From assembly GCA_016292785.1 (NCBI GenBank), contig JAEDFL010000006.1, positions 1-64,000 of the forward strand: DNA of 64,000 nt, written 5' to 3'. Below the pieces are notes generated by a model. That model did not search any database, had not been told where the DNA came from, and worked only from the letters and a program-made list of their open reading frames with translations. Shown here piece by piece: positions 26,089-36,500 of this stretch (position 1 is the first letter of the stretch; the number at the start of each line of letters is the position of its first letter). The translations under genes and the position numbers were made by a program. The DNA comes from Clostridiaceae bacterium. Its GTDB lineage: Bacteria; Bacillota; Clostridia; Oscillospirales; Acutalibacteraceae.

Positions 26089-27876
26089 TTATTTTGCAAG
26101 GTTAGCCTTGAGAGTTTCAAGCTGATTTCTGAGCTCCTGAGGAAGCTTGTCGCCAAACTTCTTGTAGTGCTCCTCGATCTCTGCGGCTTCCTTCATCCAT
26201 GTGTCCTTATCAACATCGAGGATGGACTTGAGAGTATCCATATCCATATCGAGGTCTGTAAGGTCGATATCCTCCGGCTTCGGAACATAACCGATAGCTG
26301 TCTCGGTTGCGTCAGCCTTGCCCTCACAGCGGTCGATGATCCAGTTGAGAACACGCATATTGTCGCCGAATCCCGGCCAGATGAAGTTGCCCTCGTCATC
26401 GGTACGGAACCAGTTGACGTTGAAGATCTTGGGAGCCTTGTCTCCGAGCTTCTTGCCCATGTCAAGCCAATGCTGGAAGTAGTCAGCCATATGATATCCG
26501 CAGAACGGAAGCATAGCCATAGGATCACGGCGAACAACACCTACTGCACCTGCAGCGGCTGCTGTTGTCTCGGATGCCATTGCGGAGCCGATGAACACAC
26601 CGTTCTCCCAGCTCTTTGACTGGTAAACCAGCGGAGCGCACTTTGCACGACGACCGCCGAAGATAATAGCGGAGATTGGCACGCCCTCACCCTTGTTGAA
26701 TTCGGGAGAGATGCACGGACAGTTTTCTGCCGGAGCGGTAAATCTTGAGTTCGGATGAGCCGCATAGGTTGACTTGTCAGCCTTATTGAACTTGGAAGCG
26801 TCCCACTTGTTGCCCTTCCAATCGAGTGCGTTTGTCGGAAGATCCTTGTTAAGGCCCTCCCACCAAACTGTATTGTCATCAAGGTTAAGACATACGTTTG
26901 TGAAGATCGTGTTCTTCTTTGTTGACTCAAGAGCGTTGAAGTTGGACTTCGAGTTTGTTCCGGGCGCAACTCCGAAGAAACCGTTTTCCGGGTTGATAGC
27001 ATAGAGTCTGCCGTCCTTGCCGATTCTCATCCAAGAAATATCGTCACCGACTGTCCAGATCTTGTAGCCCTTCTCCTGAAGATACTTGGGAGGAATAAGC
27101 ATTGCAAGGTTTGTCTTACCACAAGCTGAGGGGAAAGCGGCGGCAACATACTTAACCTCGCCCTTAGGATTCTGAAGACCGAGAATGAGCATATGCTCAG
27201 CCATCCAGCCCTCTTTCCAGCCCTGATAAGAAGCGATTCTAAGAGCGAAGCACTTCTTGCCAAGAAGAACGTTTCCGCCGTAAGCAGAGTTTACGGAGAT
27301 AATTGCGTTATCCTCAGGGAACTGGCAGATATATCTGTTTTCGGGATCAACATTACATTTTGCGTGGAAGCCTCTGACCCAGTCATTGCTGTCGCCGAGA
27401 ACGTCCATAACAGCCTTGCCGACACGAGTCATAATAGCCATATTGAGAACAACATAGATAGAGTCGGTGATCTCAACGCCGATCTTTGCAAGAGGAGAGC
27501 CGATCGGGCCCATTGAGAAGGGGATAACATACATAGTTCTTCCCTTATAGGAGTCTCTTGCGATGTCATAAAGCTTCTTGTACATTTCGTCAGGATCGCA
27601 CCAGTTGTTGGTCGGGCCTGCGTTTTCCTTCTTCTTTGAGCAGATGAAAGTTCTATCCTCAACACGTGCAACATCGTTGGGCTGGGTTCTGTGGAGGTAG
27701 CAGCCGGGAAGCTTTTCCTCGTTGAGCTTGATCATTTCGCCGGTCTCAACAGCCTCCTTGCGAAGACCGTCGAGCTGCTCCTCAGAGCCGTCGATCCATA
27801 CGATTTTGTCGGGCTTAACGAGATCGGCCTTCTCGCTGATCCAGTCAAGTACAGACTTGTTTGTCGTTAATTCCAT
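26089..27876 (-). CDS. pckG: Phosphoenolpyruvate carboxykinase (GTP)
   Basis: This 595-aa GTP-type PEPCK interconverts oxaloacetate and PEP. It shows FSMGPIGSP near residue 124, SAYGGNVLLGKKCFALRIAS near 205, the P-loop FPSACGKTNLAML near 253 with the reactive Cys, and ASETTAAAAGAVG near 435. GTP forms are unusual in Firmicutes compared with ATP forms and may serve PEP carboxylation toward succinate in anaerobes (inference). ATG 27876 is chosen for its spacing of 9 from AAAGGA; ATG 27885 abuts the Shine-Dalgarno. Confidence 0.96.
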   Translation of the reverse strand: MELTTNKSVLDWISEKADLVKPDKIVWIDGSEEQLDGLRKEAVETGEMIKLNEEKLPGCYLHRTQPNDVARVEDRTFICSKKKENAGPTNNWCDPDEMYKKLYDIARDSYKGRTMYVIPFSMGPIGSPLAKIGVEITDSIYVVLNMAIMTRVGKAVMDVLGDSNDWVRGFHAKCNVDPENRYICQFPEDNAIISVNSAYGGNVLLGKKCFALRIASYQGWKEGWMAEHMLILGLQNPKGEVKYVAAAFPSACGKTNLAMLIPPKYLQEKGYKIWTVGDDISWMRIGKDGRLYAINPENGFFGVAPGTNSKSNFNALESTKKNTIFTNVCLNLDDNTVWWEGLNKDLPTNALDWKGNKWDASKFNKADKSTYAAHPNSRFTAPAENCPCISPEFNKGEGVPISAIIFGGRRAKCAPLVYQSKSWENGVFIGSAMASETTAAAAGAVGVVRRDPMAMLPFCGYHMADYFQHWLDMGKKLGDKAPKIFNVNWFRTDDEGNFIWPGFGDNMRVLNWIIDRCEGKADATETAIGYVPKPEDIDLTDLDMDMDTLKSILDVDKDTWMKEAAEIEEHYKKFGDKLPQELRNQLETLKANLAK

Positions 27877-27917
27877 GATATTCATTCCTTTCGTAAAAAT
27901 CAATTTTTTACAGATAT

Positions 27918-27946
27918 ATTATATCCTTTTTTCGGGCAATTTTCAA
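27918..27946 (-). promoter_or_regulatory. Promoter of pckG
   Basis: Minus-strand TTGAAA (27941-27946), 17-bp spacer and TATAAT (27918-27923). Confidence 0.75.
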
Positions 27947-28065
27947 CATACAAAACGCACATTATAACAAATTTTTATGTTTATTTTTGTATGAAATCAC
28001 AAAACTTGCAGTAAGAGTTTGTTAAAAATAAAACGAACTTGTCCGCTTTGATATGCTCAAAAACA

Positions 28066-28104
28066 AACGAAAAAGGAAAGGGAGCGCAGCTTCCTGCGCT
28101 CCCG
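28066..28104 (-). terminator. Terminator of the secreted FIVAR-repeat gene
   Basis: Minus-strand GGGAGCGCAG-gaag-CTGCGCTCCC hairpin followed by TTTCCTTTTTC, about 37 bp after the stop of the 28141 gene. Confidence 0.85.
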
Positions 28105-28140
28105 AAAATATTTCAGCTAAAAGCTAATTTATAAATTAAC

Positions 28141-31100
28141 TTATTTAACTGTGTAGGTGAACTCACCGGCATCATGCCACTCGTTACCGTACTTAACCTG
28201 AACCTTGATAACGTTCTCGCCTGCAAGGTAGCAGCTTGCCTGAGCATTAAATACCTTAACGCCTTCCTCAACGGTGTAAGCCTTAGTGGTAAGAGTACCA
28301 CCGTTAGACATTACTGTACGAACACCCTGGATGTCCATACCTGTAACAACTGTAACAGGAATACGACATGCTGAGCCCTCAGTCTTGTCAGGAGTGATAG
28401 CATGAACTGTTGTGTCAAGCTCCGGCTGAACAAGGTTGATGGAGAATACATAAGCATTGTCCAAGCTCTCCCAAGTATAATCATACTTAGCGATAACCTT
28501 GATATCAGAACCTACTCTGAGGCTTGTGGTGATCTCCCAAACGTCATAAGCTGCCTCACGGTCAAGCTCATTGCACTGTGAGCCATCGTTATTGTAAGTA
28601 GAGATAACAGCCGCGCTGCTGCGTCTTGTGATAGTTCTTGTGTTGCCGTCAACATCAACGAACTGAATCTTTGATGCATAGTTGCCGTCAACATAGTTTA
28701 CTCTTACAACATAAGTGTTGAGAGCTGTTGTGGACGGAGTCCAATCAACAGATACAACAGAACCCTTAACCTCTGCAGGCTTAGCCTGAAGAGCTGCGAT
28801 TGCTGCGTTAAGCTCGTTAGCTGCTGTATCTACAGTGCCCTGATCGGAAATCTTGAGATTACGTGCAACTGACTTAGCTGCTGCAAGCTTAGCTGCCATT
28901 GCATTGTAAGAAGACTCGGTGTAATCCTCGGCATTCTTAGTCTCTGCAAGAGCGATAGCTGCATCAAGAGCTGTGTAAGAAGCGTCCTTCTCTACGAGCG
29001 GCATTGCATTGTTGATAGCTGCTTCAGCTGCGTCAACAGTAGCCTGCTCGTCGATTGTGAGGTCACGAGGAAGTGCCTTACCGGCTGCAACTGCATCCTG
29101 AAGAGCCTTTACAGACTCATCTGTGTAGATTGAAGTCTCCTTGAGGAGTTCCTCGGCTGCTGCGATAGCTTCATCAAGAGCTGTGTAAGAAGCGTACTCG
29201 ACAACCGGAAGAAGCTCAAGTGAATCTGCCCATGCAAGAACAGCCTTCTCCTGATTTCTTGCTGCCATGTACTGGCTGATTGTCTCGTCGCCACGCTTTA
29301 CAGGATCCTGAACGTAATCCCACTTGATGTTAGCGAAGATAGCGTCAACAACTGCAAGAGATTCCTCTGTGTAGAGAGTACGGTCAATAGCCTCGTACTC
29401 AGCCTTAGCATTGTTGATGTTTGTGTAATCCCACGGAAGGAACTCAGGAGCATCAACAAGAGCATTAACTTCAACAGTCTTTGCGTCTACTGTTGCCTGA
29501 TCCTTAGCCTTGAGAGCACGGAAAGCTATATCGTTAGCAGCCGCGATAAGGTCTGCTGCTTCAGTCTTATAAGCCTCTGTGAGATACTTAGTATAAGTTG
29601 TAAGGTTGGAGTTGAGCTTCTGAATAGCTGAATCAAGAGCTGTGTAAGAAGCGTCTGCCTCTACAAGAGCGTCGATAGCTGCATTGAGCTCATCAGCAAA
29701 TGCATCAAGAGTAGCCTGCTGCTCCTTGGTGTATACTGTCTGAGAAGCTGTAACTGCATCATCATACTTAGCCTTTGCAACTGTCCATGTAGCTACTGTC
29801 CAATGAGACTCTGTAAGAGCTTCAAATCTGTCGATAGCTGCATTAACCTTTGAGTAGTCAGCGCCTGCAGGAACAAGGTTCTTAACTGCATTGTTAAGAG
29901 CTACTGTCTGAGCGTCAACTGTTGCCTGATCGTTCTTCTTAGTGAGACCTGATGTTGCATAAAGAGCATTAGCAGCGTCAAGCTCTGTCTTCATTGCATT
30001 GTAAGAATCTGCAGTGTAAAGGTCAGCATTGATAGCTGCAGCCTTGTCAATAGCTGTCTTGAGAGCTGATGTATCAGCCGGAAGAAGCACAAGAGCTGCT
30101 GTCTTAGCAACGATTTCTGCTGCATAAGCGTCAACCTCATCCTGCTTATCCTTTGTGAGACCGTAAACTACAGCGTCCTTAGCGGCAATAACTGCTGCTG
30201 CGGATTCTGCGGTGTAGTAAGCGGAAAGATCTGATGTTGCGGGGATAGCCGTAATAGCGTTGTTAACTGCAGTGTAATCAGCCTCAACAAATCTGAGAGC
30301 TGCCTTAGCTGCAACGAGATCCTCAACCATCTTTGAAACCTGAGCCTGCTCTGTCTCCTTGAGGTTGTGATCGTCAACCATCTTCTGAGCGGCAGCAAGG
30401 ACTGTCTGGTATGCAGACCATGTTTCTGTGGTGTAGTAATCCTCAGTATAAGCTGTTCCCTTTGCTATCTCAGCTTCGAGCTCTGAATAATCAGCACCGC
30501 CGAGAGCAACAAGGTTAGTCTTAGCCGTATTAAGTGCGTTATAAGCTGAATCAATTGTAGCCTGATCCTTAGCCTTGAGGTTTCTGTCTACTGCCTTAGC
30601 AGCTGTGAGAGCAGAAGCAAATGCTCTCCATGAAGCTGCAGTGTAGTCACCCTCAACGAGAGCGTCACTCTCAAGAATAAGAGCGTCAAGAGCTGTGTAG
30701 GAAGCGTCAGCCTCTACAAGAGCGCCTCTTGCAGTTGCAAGAGCTGATGTTGCATTGTCAATTACTGACTGGCTTGAAGCCTTGAGAGTTCTGTCAACTG
30801 ACTTAGCATTTGCAAGAGCTGTTGTGAATGCCGACCATGTTCCTGCTGTGTACCAGCCTGACTCGGAAGCATCAACAATAGCCTGAGAAGTTGCGATTTC
30901 AGCATCAAGAGCTGTGTAATTTGCATCGTCCTCTACTGCCTTAGGAGTAAGGTTTGCAATAGCGTTTGTAAGAGCTGTAGCAGCAGCGTTGATTTCAGCC
31001 TGATGTGTTATATCAAGACCGGAAGCGATAGCTTCTGCACTTGACTTTGCAGTCTGGAATGCTGTCCAGTTAGCATCCTGCTCATAGTTGTCAGCGCTGA

Positions 31101-32253
31101 TAGCGTTAGCGGCTGTCTTAGCGTTGTTAAGAGCTGTGTAATCAGCGGACTTGATCTGAAGAGCATCGTAACCTGCGGTAAGATCTGCAAGAGCAGAATC
31201 AACAGCAGTCTGATCTGCAGCGTTCTGGTTGTCAAGCATATCCTTAGCGGCTGCAAGAGCTGCTACGAAAGCGTCAGTGTTGTTGTAGTTAGCAACTACT
31301 GTGTCCTTAACAGCGTCATACTTTGCCTGGAGAGCTGAGTAATCAATCTCAGATGTTGAACCACCCTTAACAGTAAGAGTGATGTTTGTGCCTGTAAGAT
31401 CGAAATACTGATCCTCATTGAAGTATGCGTTAGCAAGGTCGGAAAGGTTTGCAGCGTCAGCTACACCGTCCGGACACTCAGAAACGTACATATTACCCTT
31501 TGTGTTTGCAGTTCTTCTGATGTTCTCCTCGGGCATTGTGAAACGGTATGTATCGCCCGGCTGAGCATCGTCAGGAATCTGAACGGGGAAGTAGATGAGT
31601 GAATTTTCTTCATCCTCAAGAATGATTGTTTCCTCCTTTTTGGGGTTCGGGAAAATATCATACTTAAAGTACTGCCAACCTGCTGCCTTTGCTTCAGCTG
31701 CATTTGCGAATTTACCGCCGCCTGTTTTGAACGGAACGTTACCGTCATCACTTACGCAGTTGTTCATATCGCCGAGGAAACCGCTGTCGATAGCGATTGA
31801 TGAAGGTGTAGAAACGGAGTTGTCAAGTGAACAGTATGAAGGGAACTCGTTATCAGGATTCCATGCAATCATCTTACCAGTCTTAGCTGCTGTTGCTGTT
31901 GCACCCATCTGAGCAGTGAAAATTTCACCGGCATCCATAAGGCGAGAATCCATGTAAACGATACCTGCAACGTGACCAACATAATAGTTTGTCGTTACAT
32001 GAAGTGCGATCATAACCTTCTGGCCGGGCTCAACTTCCATATTACCTGTCTGTGAATCAGTCCAAGTAGCTGCTGTGTACTTGGTTTTGCTGGTCCATGC
32101 ACAGCCTGCGGTAATCTCAGAAGCAGTAAGCCAAATTTTGACCTGATGCGATGCTGTGTCAGGATTTCCGTTAGCGGAAGCGGCAACAGCGAACGTACCG
32201 AGCACCAAAGCGATTGCAAGCAATACGCTAAGTACTTTCTTTGCAATTTTCAT
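28141..32253 (-). CDS. Secreted protein with twelve FIVAR-like helical repeats
   Basis: This 1370-aa protein begins with a signal peptide (MKIAKKVLSVLLAIALVLGT, cleavage near residue 28). Residues 36-300 form a beta domain whose VEPGQKVMIALHVTTNYYV segment resembles the cohesin-like domain of the upstream neighbour. About twelve repeats of 70-85 aa follow (307-1154). Each starts with a motif like DYTALNxAI or SYTALDAAI and contains YTxxSWxA and LKxxDQATVDxA; these are FIVAR-type helical units. Residues 1155-1370 are a beta-rich tail. No LPXTG, SLH or dockerin anchor is visible. Good GGAGG before ATG 32253, 27 bp after the stop of the 32281 gene. Probably a cell-surface or matrix spacer; function unknown. 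Confidence 0.9.
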   Translation of the reverse strand: MKIAKKVLSVLLAIALVLGTFAVAASANGNPDTASHQVKIWLTASEITAGCAWTSKTKYTAATWTDSQTGNMEVEPGQKVMIALHVTTNYYVGHVAGIVYMDSRLMDAGEIFTAQMGATATAAKTGKMIAWNPDNEFPSYCSLDNSVSTPSSIAIDSGFLGDMNNCVSDDGNVPFKTGGGKFANAAEAKAAGWQYFKYDIFPNPKKEETIILEDEENSLIYFPVQIPDDAQPGDTYRFTMPEENIRRTANTKGNMYVSECPDGVADAANLSDLANAYFNEDQYFDLTGTNITLTVKGGSTSEIDYSALQAKYDAVKDTVVANYNNTDAFVAALAAAKDMLDNQNAADQTAVDSALADLTAGYDALQIKSADYTALNNAKTAANAISADNYEQDANWTAFQTAKSSAEAIASGLDITHQAEINAAATALTNAIANLTPKAVEDDANYTALDAEIATSQAIVDASESGWYTAGTWSAFTTALANAKSVDRTLKASSQSVIDNATSALATARGALVEADASYTALDALILESDALVEGDYTAASWRAFASALTAAKAVDRNLKAKDQATIDSAYNALNTAKTNLVALGGADYSELEAEIAKGTAYTEDYYTTETWSAYQTVLAAAQKMVDDHNLKETEQAQVSKMVEDLVAAKAALRFVEADYTAVNNAITAIPATSDLSAYYTAESAAAVIAAKDAVVYGLTKDKQDEVDAYAAEIVAKTAALVLLPADTSALKTAIDKAAAINADLYTADSYNAMKTELDAANALYATSGLTKKNDQATVDAQTVALNNAVKNLVPAGADYSKVNAAIDRFEALTESHWTVATWTVAKAKYDDAVTASQTVYTKEQQATLDAFADELNAAIDALVEADASYTALDSAIQKLNSNLTTYTKYLTEAYKTEAADLIAAANDIAFRALKAKDQATVDAKTVEVNALVDAPEFLPWDYTNINNAKAEYEAIDRTLYTEESLAVVDAIFANIKWDYVQDPVKRGDETISQYMAARNQEKAVLAWADSLELLPVVEYASYTALDEAIAAAEELLKETSIYTDESVKALQDAVAAGKALPRDLTIDEQATVDAAEAAINNAMPLVEKDASYTALDAAIALAETKNAEDYTESSYNAMAAKLAAAKSVARNLKISDQGTVDTAANELNAAIAALQAKPAEVKGSVVSVDWTPSTTALNTYVVRVNYVDGNYASKIQFVDVDGNTRTITRRSSAAVISTYNNDGSQCNELDREAAYDVWEITTSLRVGSDIKVIAKYDYTWESLDNAYVFSINLVQPELDTTVHAITPDKTEGSACRIPVTVVTGMDIQGVRTVMSNGGTLTTKAYTVEEGVKVFNAQASCYLAGENVIKVQVKYGNEWHDAGEFTYTVK

Positions 32254-32280
32254 GCAAGTATTCCTCCTTAAAACTTTCTT

Positions 32281-33354
32281 TTAATAGGGGTTTGTCTGAT
32301 CCAATTCGTCAATTGATGCGTAAACACTAAGAACCTTTCCAAAATCAAAGCTGTCAATAGTTTTGTCTCCGTTTACATCGGCAGCCATCGTCTGACATTC
32401 GTTAAATTCTAAAAGTGAACCGGCGACAGAAACAATGCTAGAAACATCGTTACCGTCAATAATTGCATCTCCGTTGACATCACCGAAGATTACAACTGAA
32501 TATGTCTTTACAACTGCATCGTCAACAACAATGTTAATCTTTGCATCCGTACCCAAGCCGTACTCAGTATATTCAACACTAATAGTACCTGCTCCGGTAG
32601 CAATGACCTTCTGCTTCAATTCAGCAGTTGTTGTCATTCCGACATCAAAGCCGTAAACAACCATATTCGTCTTATCAATGACAGCCTTTGAATCATAGGC
32701 TGAGTTTGGTACAAGATCTGCCGTCTCGCCGACAACATTTACAGTAGCGGGAATAAATTCCTTTGCAAATGCCGCATCGTCGATGTAGTAGATCGTGGTT
32801 GCATCTGTCGGAGTCTGGATCGCCTGATTATAAAATCCGGTGTACTCCGTGGGGATTAAGAATGTACCGATCTTTCCCGCAGCAGATGACTTTGCCTTTA
32901 CTGTGAATGTGAAACATACCTCACCATCCGGAAGATTCAAACAGCCGAGAGTAGCATTGGAAACAGCCGCAGTCCACTGAACAAGTATGCAACTGAATTC
33001 AGATGCGTCATAGCCCTCAGGTATGTAAGAACCGTCGTTCTGTGAGTTAGCCATTAAGGTTCCCTTTGCCTTACAGGTGTTGAGAGCCGTAAGGTTAATA
33101 AGATTCGGAATTTCAAAAACTGCCGAATCAAACAAAATTGGGAAACGGAAGGCTGTCATATTGTAGTTTGTCTGGAGTGAAACGCTGACAGTAACAGTAT
33201 CGCCGGGAGCATAGGTCTCCTGATCGGTGGTAATTGTTACCTTCATGCTTTCATCGCCGTTTGCCGTACCCTCAGCAGAGGCACAGACACCGAAAACAGC
33301 TACAGCAAGAACAACAGACAATATGACTGAAAGAATTTTCTTCGTAATATTCAC
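32281..33354 (-). CDS. Secreted cohesin-like / dockerin protein
   Basis: This 357-aa protein has a signal peptide (MNITKKILSVILSVVLAV, cleavage after CASA near 26). Residues of about 36-200 are a cohesin-like beta sandwich (YAPGDTVTVSVSLQTNYN, then PILFDSAVFEI). A small beta module (about 225-290) precedes a C-terminal dockerin with two calcium-loop repeats, GDVNGDAIIDGNDV and ADVNGDKTIDSFDF. Dockerins bind cohesins in cellulosome-type assemblies. The start is GTG 33354, behind AAGGAGG. It is co-oriented with the two large neighbours and probably co-transcribed with the FIVAR gene downstream. Confidence 0.88.
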   Translation of the reverse strand: MNITKKILSVILSVVLAVAVFGVCASAEGTANGDESMKVTITTDQETYAPGDTVTVSVSLQTNYNMTAFRFPILFDSAVFEIPNLINLTALNTCKAKGTLMANSQNDGSYIPEGYDASEFSCILVQWTAAVSNATLGCLNLPDGEVCFTFTVKAKSSAAGKIGTFLIPTEYTGFYNQAIQTPTDATTIYYIDDAAFAKEFIPATVNVVGETADLVPNSAYDSKAVIDKTNMVVYGFDVGMTTTAELKQKVIATGAGTISVEYTEYGLGTDAKINIVVDDAVVKTYSVVIFGDVNGDAIIDGNDVSSIVSVAGSLLEFNECQTMAADVNGDKTIDSFDFGKVLSVYASIDELDQTNPY

Positions 33355-33493
33355 TTGGAAATTCCTCCTTCATTTTTCGGGATAAAGAGCTGACCTCTCC
33401 CGTGGATTTTTCAACCGATTTCCATTCTCATTTTCTGAGCCCTTAACCGATTGATATAATCACAGCCATAAGCTGTAATTAACAAATTGCATA
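33355..33493 (-). promoter_or_regulatory. Leader of the cohesin-like/dockerin gene
   Basis: Contains a CGGGAGAGG-tc-AGCTCTTTATCCCG hairpin upstream of the ribosome site and two ATCGGTTRA direct repeats. No strong promoter is evident, so expression may come partly by readthrough from the 33541 gene. Confidence 0.4.
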
Positions 33494-33527
33494 TTCTTGT
33501 AACAGCTCCGAGGAACTGCTACAAGAA
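33494..33527 (-). terminator. Strong hairpin after the 1316-aa dockerin gene
   Basis: TTCTTGTAGCAGTTCC-tc-GGAGCTGTTACAAGAA pairs over about 16 bp on the minus strand with G-U pairs. Only a poor T-tract follows (TATGCAATTTGTTAATT). It may be a partial terminator or an RNA-processing/stability hairpin setting different levels for downstream genes. Confidence 0.55.
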
Positions 33528-33540
33528 TAATTTTGCTGAG

Positions 33541-36500
33541 TTAGATAATAACGATATTACGGTTTACAAAGTCAATCTCAGCAAGAGATGCAGCAACCAC
33601 AACAGCGTTTGAAACATCGGTCGGATCACAGTTACCATCGTCATTCAAATCGCCTGCAAGGCGCTTTGCCTCAATATCAAAATCTGAAAGAGAACTTGCG
33701 TAACCAAGAATATCCGTAATATCGAAACCGTCAGCACAGTTACCGTCACCGTTAACGTCACCTGTTACGGAAACGATGTATGTTTCAACTACTGCACCTG
33801 AGGAATCCTTAACAACGATTTCTGCACCTGTGGTGAACATACCCTTATCATTTTCAACAAGCTCAACCGTGCAGTTTGTAAGAGTGCTGAAGTACTCTTC
33901 AACAGTCTTTGCGCCGTTGCCGAGTACACCGACGAGGACGTTACCGTCTGCCGTTGCAACAGTCTGAACATCAGCGATAAGATCATAAACCGGAGTCTCC
34001 GATGCAGCGCCTGCCGGTATAAGTCTCTTCTGATACTCAAGGAGCATCTCATAAGCTGTGTTGACCTTTGTCTGTCTGAGGTCGCTTGAAGCGTCGTTGT
34101 TGACAGTATTTGCAAAGCTCAGAGCTGTCTGATAAGCATTCCATGACTCTGTTGTGTAATCAGATGCTACATATCCTCTTGCGGCTGCATTTGCAAGCTC
34201 ATAAGCAAGATGAGTCTTAACGGCATCCTTCTTGAGAAGACGCTCGCCGTAGAGTGAAAGACGGTGATTTCTGTAAGTAACGGTAAGTGAATCCGGCGGA
34301 TAAACTTTACCCTCAGCATCAGGAATCTCAGCTCTTTCGATCATTCTGTTAGCATCTTTAAGCTCGTCACGGAAGTTGTAATATGTGTACGGCTCATAGT
34401 CGTCAACACCGAAGAAGCTGAAGTCAGGATCGGTGTAAGTCTTGCCCTCGTTTGAAGGAGCATAGCTGTTCATGATCTGCTTTGTTGCGTCAAGACCGCC
34501 TGCGATCTCGTTGGCGTCAAGAGTTTCAACAGCAGCAAGGAGAGCATTGTATGATGACTCATACAGCTTTGCCTTTGTTGTAAGGAAGTTACCGGAAACG
34601 AACGGAGAATAAACAGTGGAAACTGCTGTCTGCATTGCTGCAACCCACTCGTCCCAGCCTGTGCTGTAGTTAGAAGCCTGACGGTGTCTGCCGATTTCGG
34701 ATTCAAGAAGCGAATCAAGGCCGAAGTTATCGTAGCAGAATACGTTTACAGTCTTCTTAACAGCTGTTGAACCGAAGTTTGCACCGATCTGATAAACGTA
34801 CTTACCGGGAGTACGGGTTGTAGCACCGTCAGCGCAGATAGCTGTCCATACTGCATCTCTTTCTTCCTCTGTGGTAAGAGCATCGTAAGTTTCGGTTGTT
34901 TCAAGTACATAAGACTTAGCAATACCGTTCTGGTCGCCTGTCTTAGCAAGGATATCAAACGCATCAGCCTTAACTGCGATATAATCGGCGCTGATGGGCT
35001 TGGTTGAAGTTGCAATAGGAGTACATCCTGTGAGAGCTGTAGCAGAAGCATTTTCAAAGGTGTACTGTGCCTTATAGAGATCTCTTATGCTGCTTGCATA
35101 AATCTGAGCGGGACCTCCGGTGATGGAGTAGTTGCCGCTTTTGTAGCTGATCTCTGTATCCTTATCACTGTTTGCTGCAGCTGAAATGTAGCTGTAAACA
35201 TACTCAGTGATCGGAGCATCGGTAAGCGGTGAGCCGTCCTCTGTAAGAACATCGTAAGTGATGGTAACGATGAACGGAGCCGCACCTGAATATGTGCCTG
35301 TTGCGCTAACTGTGATGTTAGCCTCTTCACCGGCAGCGATCTGAGTCTTATCGGGTGTAAGAGCAAGCACGCTGCTGTTTGAAGTGATGGACTTAATATC
35401 ATATGTATAAAGCGCATCCTGATGGAAAGTACCGTTTGCATCGGTGTAACCGGTGTTGATACCTGTGGAGTTATTACGAAGCTTGATTGTGAAGCTCGGT
35501 GAACCGGACTTATCATAAATGAAAGTTTCGCAGGTAACGGTCGGGAACTTGAACTCCTGAGCAGTTGTAAGATCAAGAACCGAGCAAACGATCGGAAGAG
35601 CACCCTTCATAAGGTTTTCTCTGTAGTTGTAAAGATCTGAGAAGATTGCATTAACTGTGTTAGCAAGAGCTGCGTTTGTGACAAGAGCGTCGATTGTTGT
35701 AGCAGAAGTACTGAGAGCACCCGGGAAGATGATGTTCACAATTCTTGTAACTACATCAAGGACAGCAGCCTTCGGAGTCTTGTTGATGTCAGAAGCTGAC
35801 GGGAAAGCAGAATTCTCGAACATATCAAGAACAGCTTTGAGATTAAGATTAACGATATTGTCAACCAAGCAATCAAATACAAATGTCTTTATGTCCTTGT
35901 TAGCAGCAGTCGGGAGCCAGTTAAGACCTAAAGCGCCGTCAATGATCTTGTTGAGCGTTGTCCAACCGGAATCGCTTGTGCTGAGTGAAAGACCGTTGAG
36001 AAGTCCGCCGTAATTTGTGATACCGTACTGTGCGGCAACCTTGAGCTGAGCATCAACCTCGTCCATTGTGGAAACATATGTAAGTCCCATATCAATAGCG
36101 GAGTTAACGCTGTAGATAGCATAGTTAACACCCATAATTACAAGAGTGTCAACATTCTTTGCATAGCCTGAGAAATCAAGCTCAGGAGCATCTGATGCAA
36201 GAAGCTGAGTAAGAGCATAGTAACCGAAGTCGATAAGTGTTGTTACGTCATCGGGAATATACATACCGGTGACAGAGCCGTTGATGATTGCACGAAGAGC
36301 ATAAACGAGAAGCTCCTCGTTTGACATAGCTTCAACAGTAGCCTTGTCGGCAACCTCAACGTAGGACGGGAAGAAGTCATCACCTGTGTTGATGAGAACA
36401 GCCTTTGCAAGTCCTACAAGGTTATCCATAAGCTTGGAGTTGTCACCGTTTACCCAAGTGTAAACACCGGGCTTGAGAAGTGTGTTTACATAAGAACCGA

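Noticed and set aside
28141..32253. Sortase-anchored protein
   Set aside because: No LPXTG-type motif or C-terminal hydrophobic tail is present; the sequence ends in GEFTYTVK.
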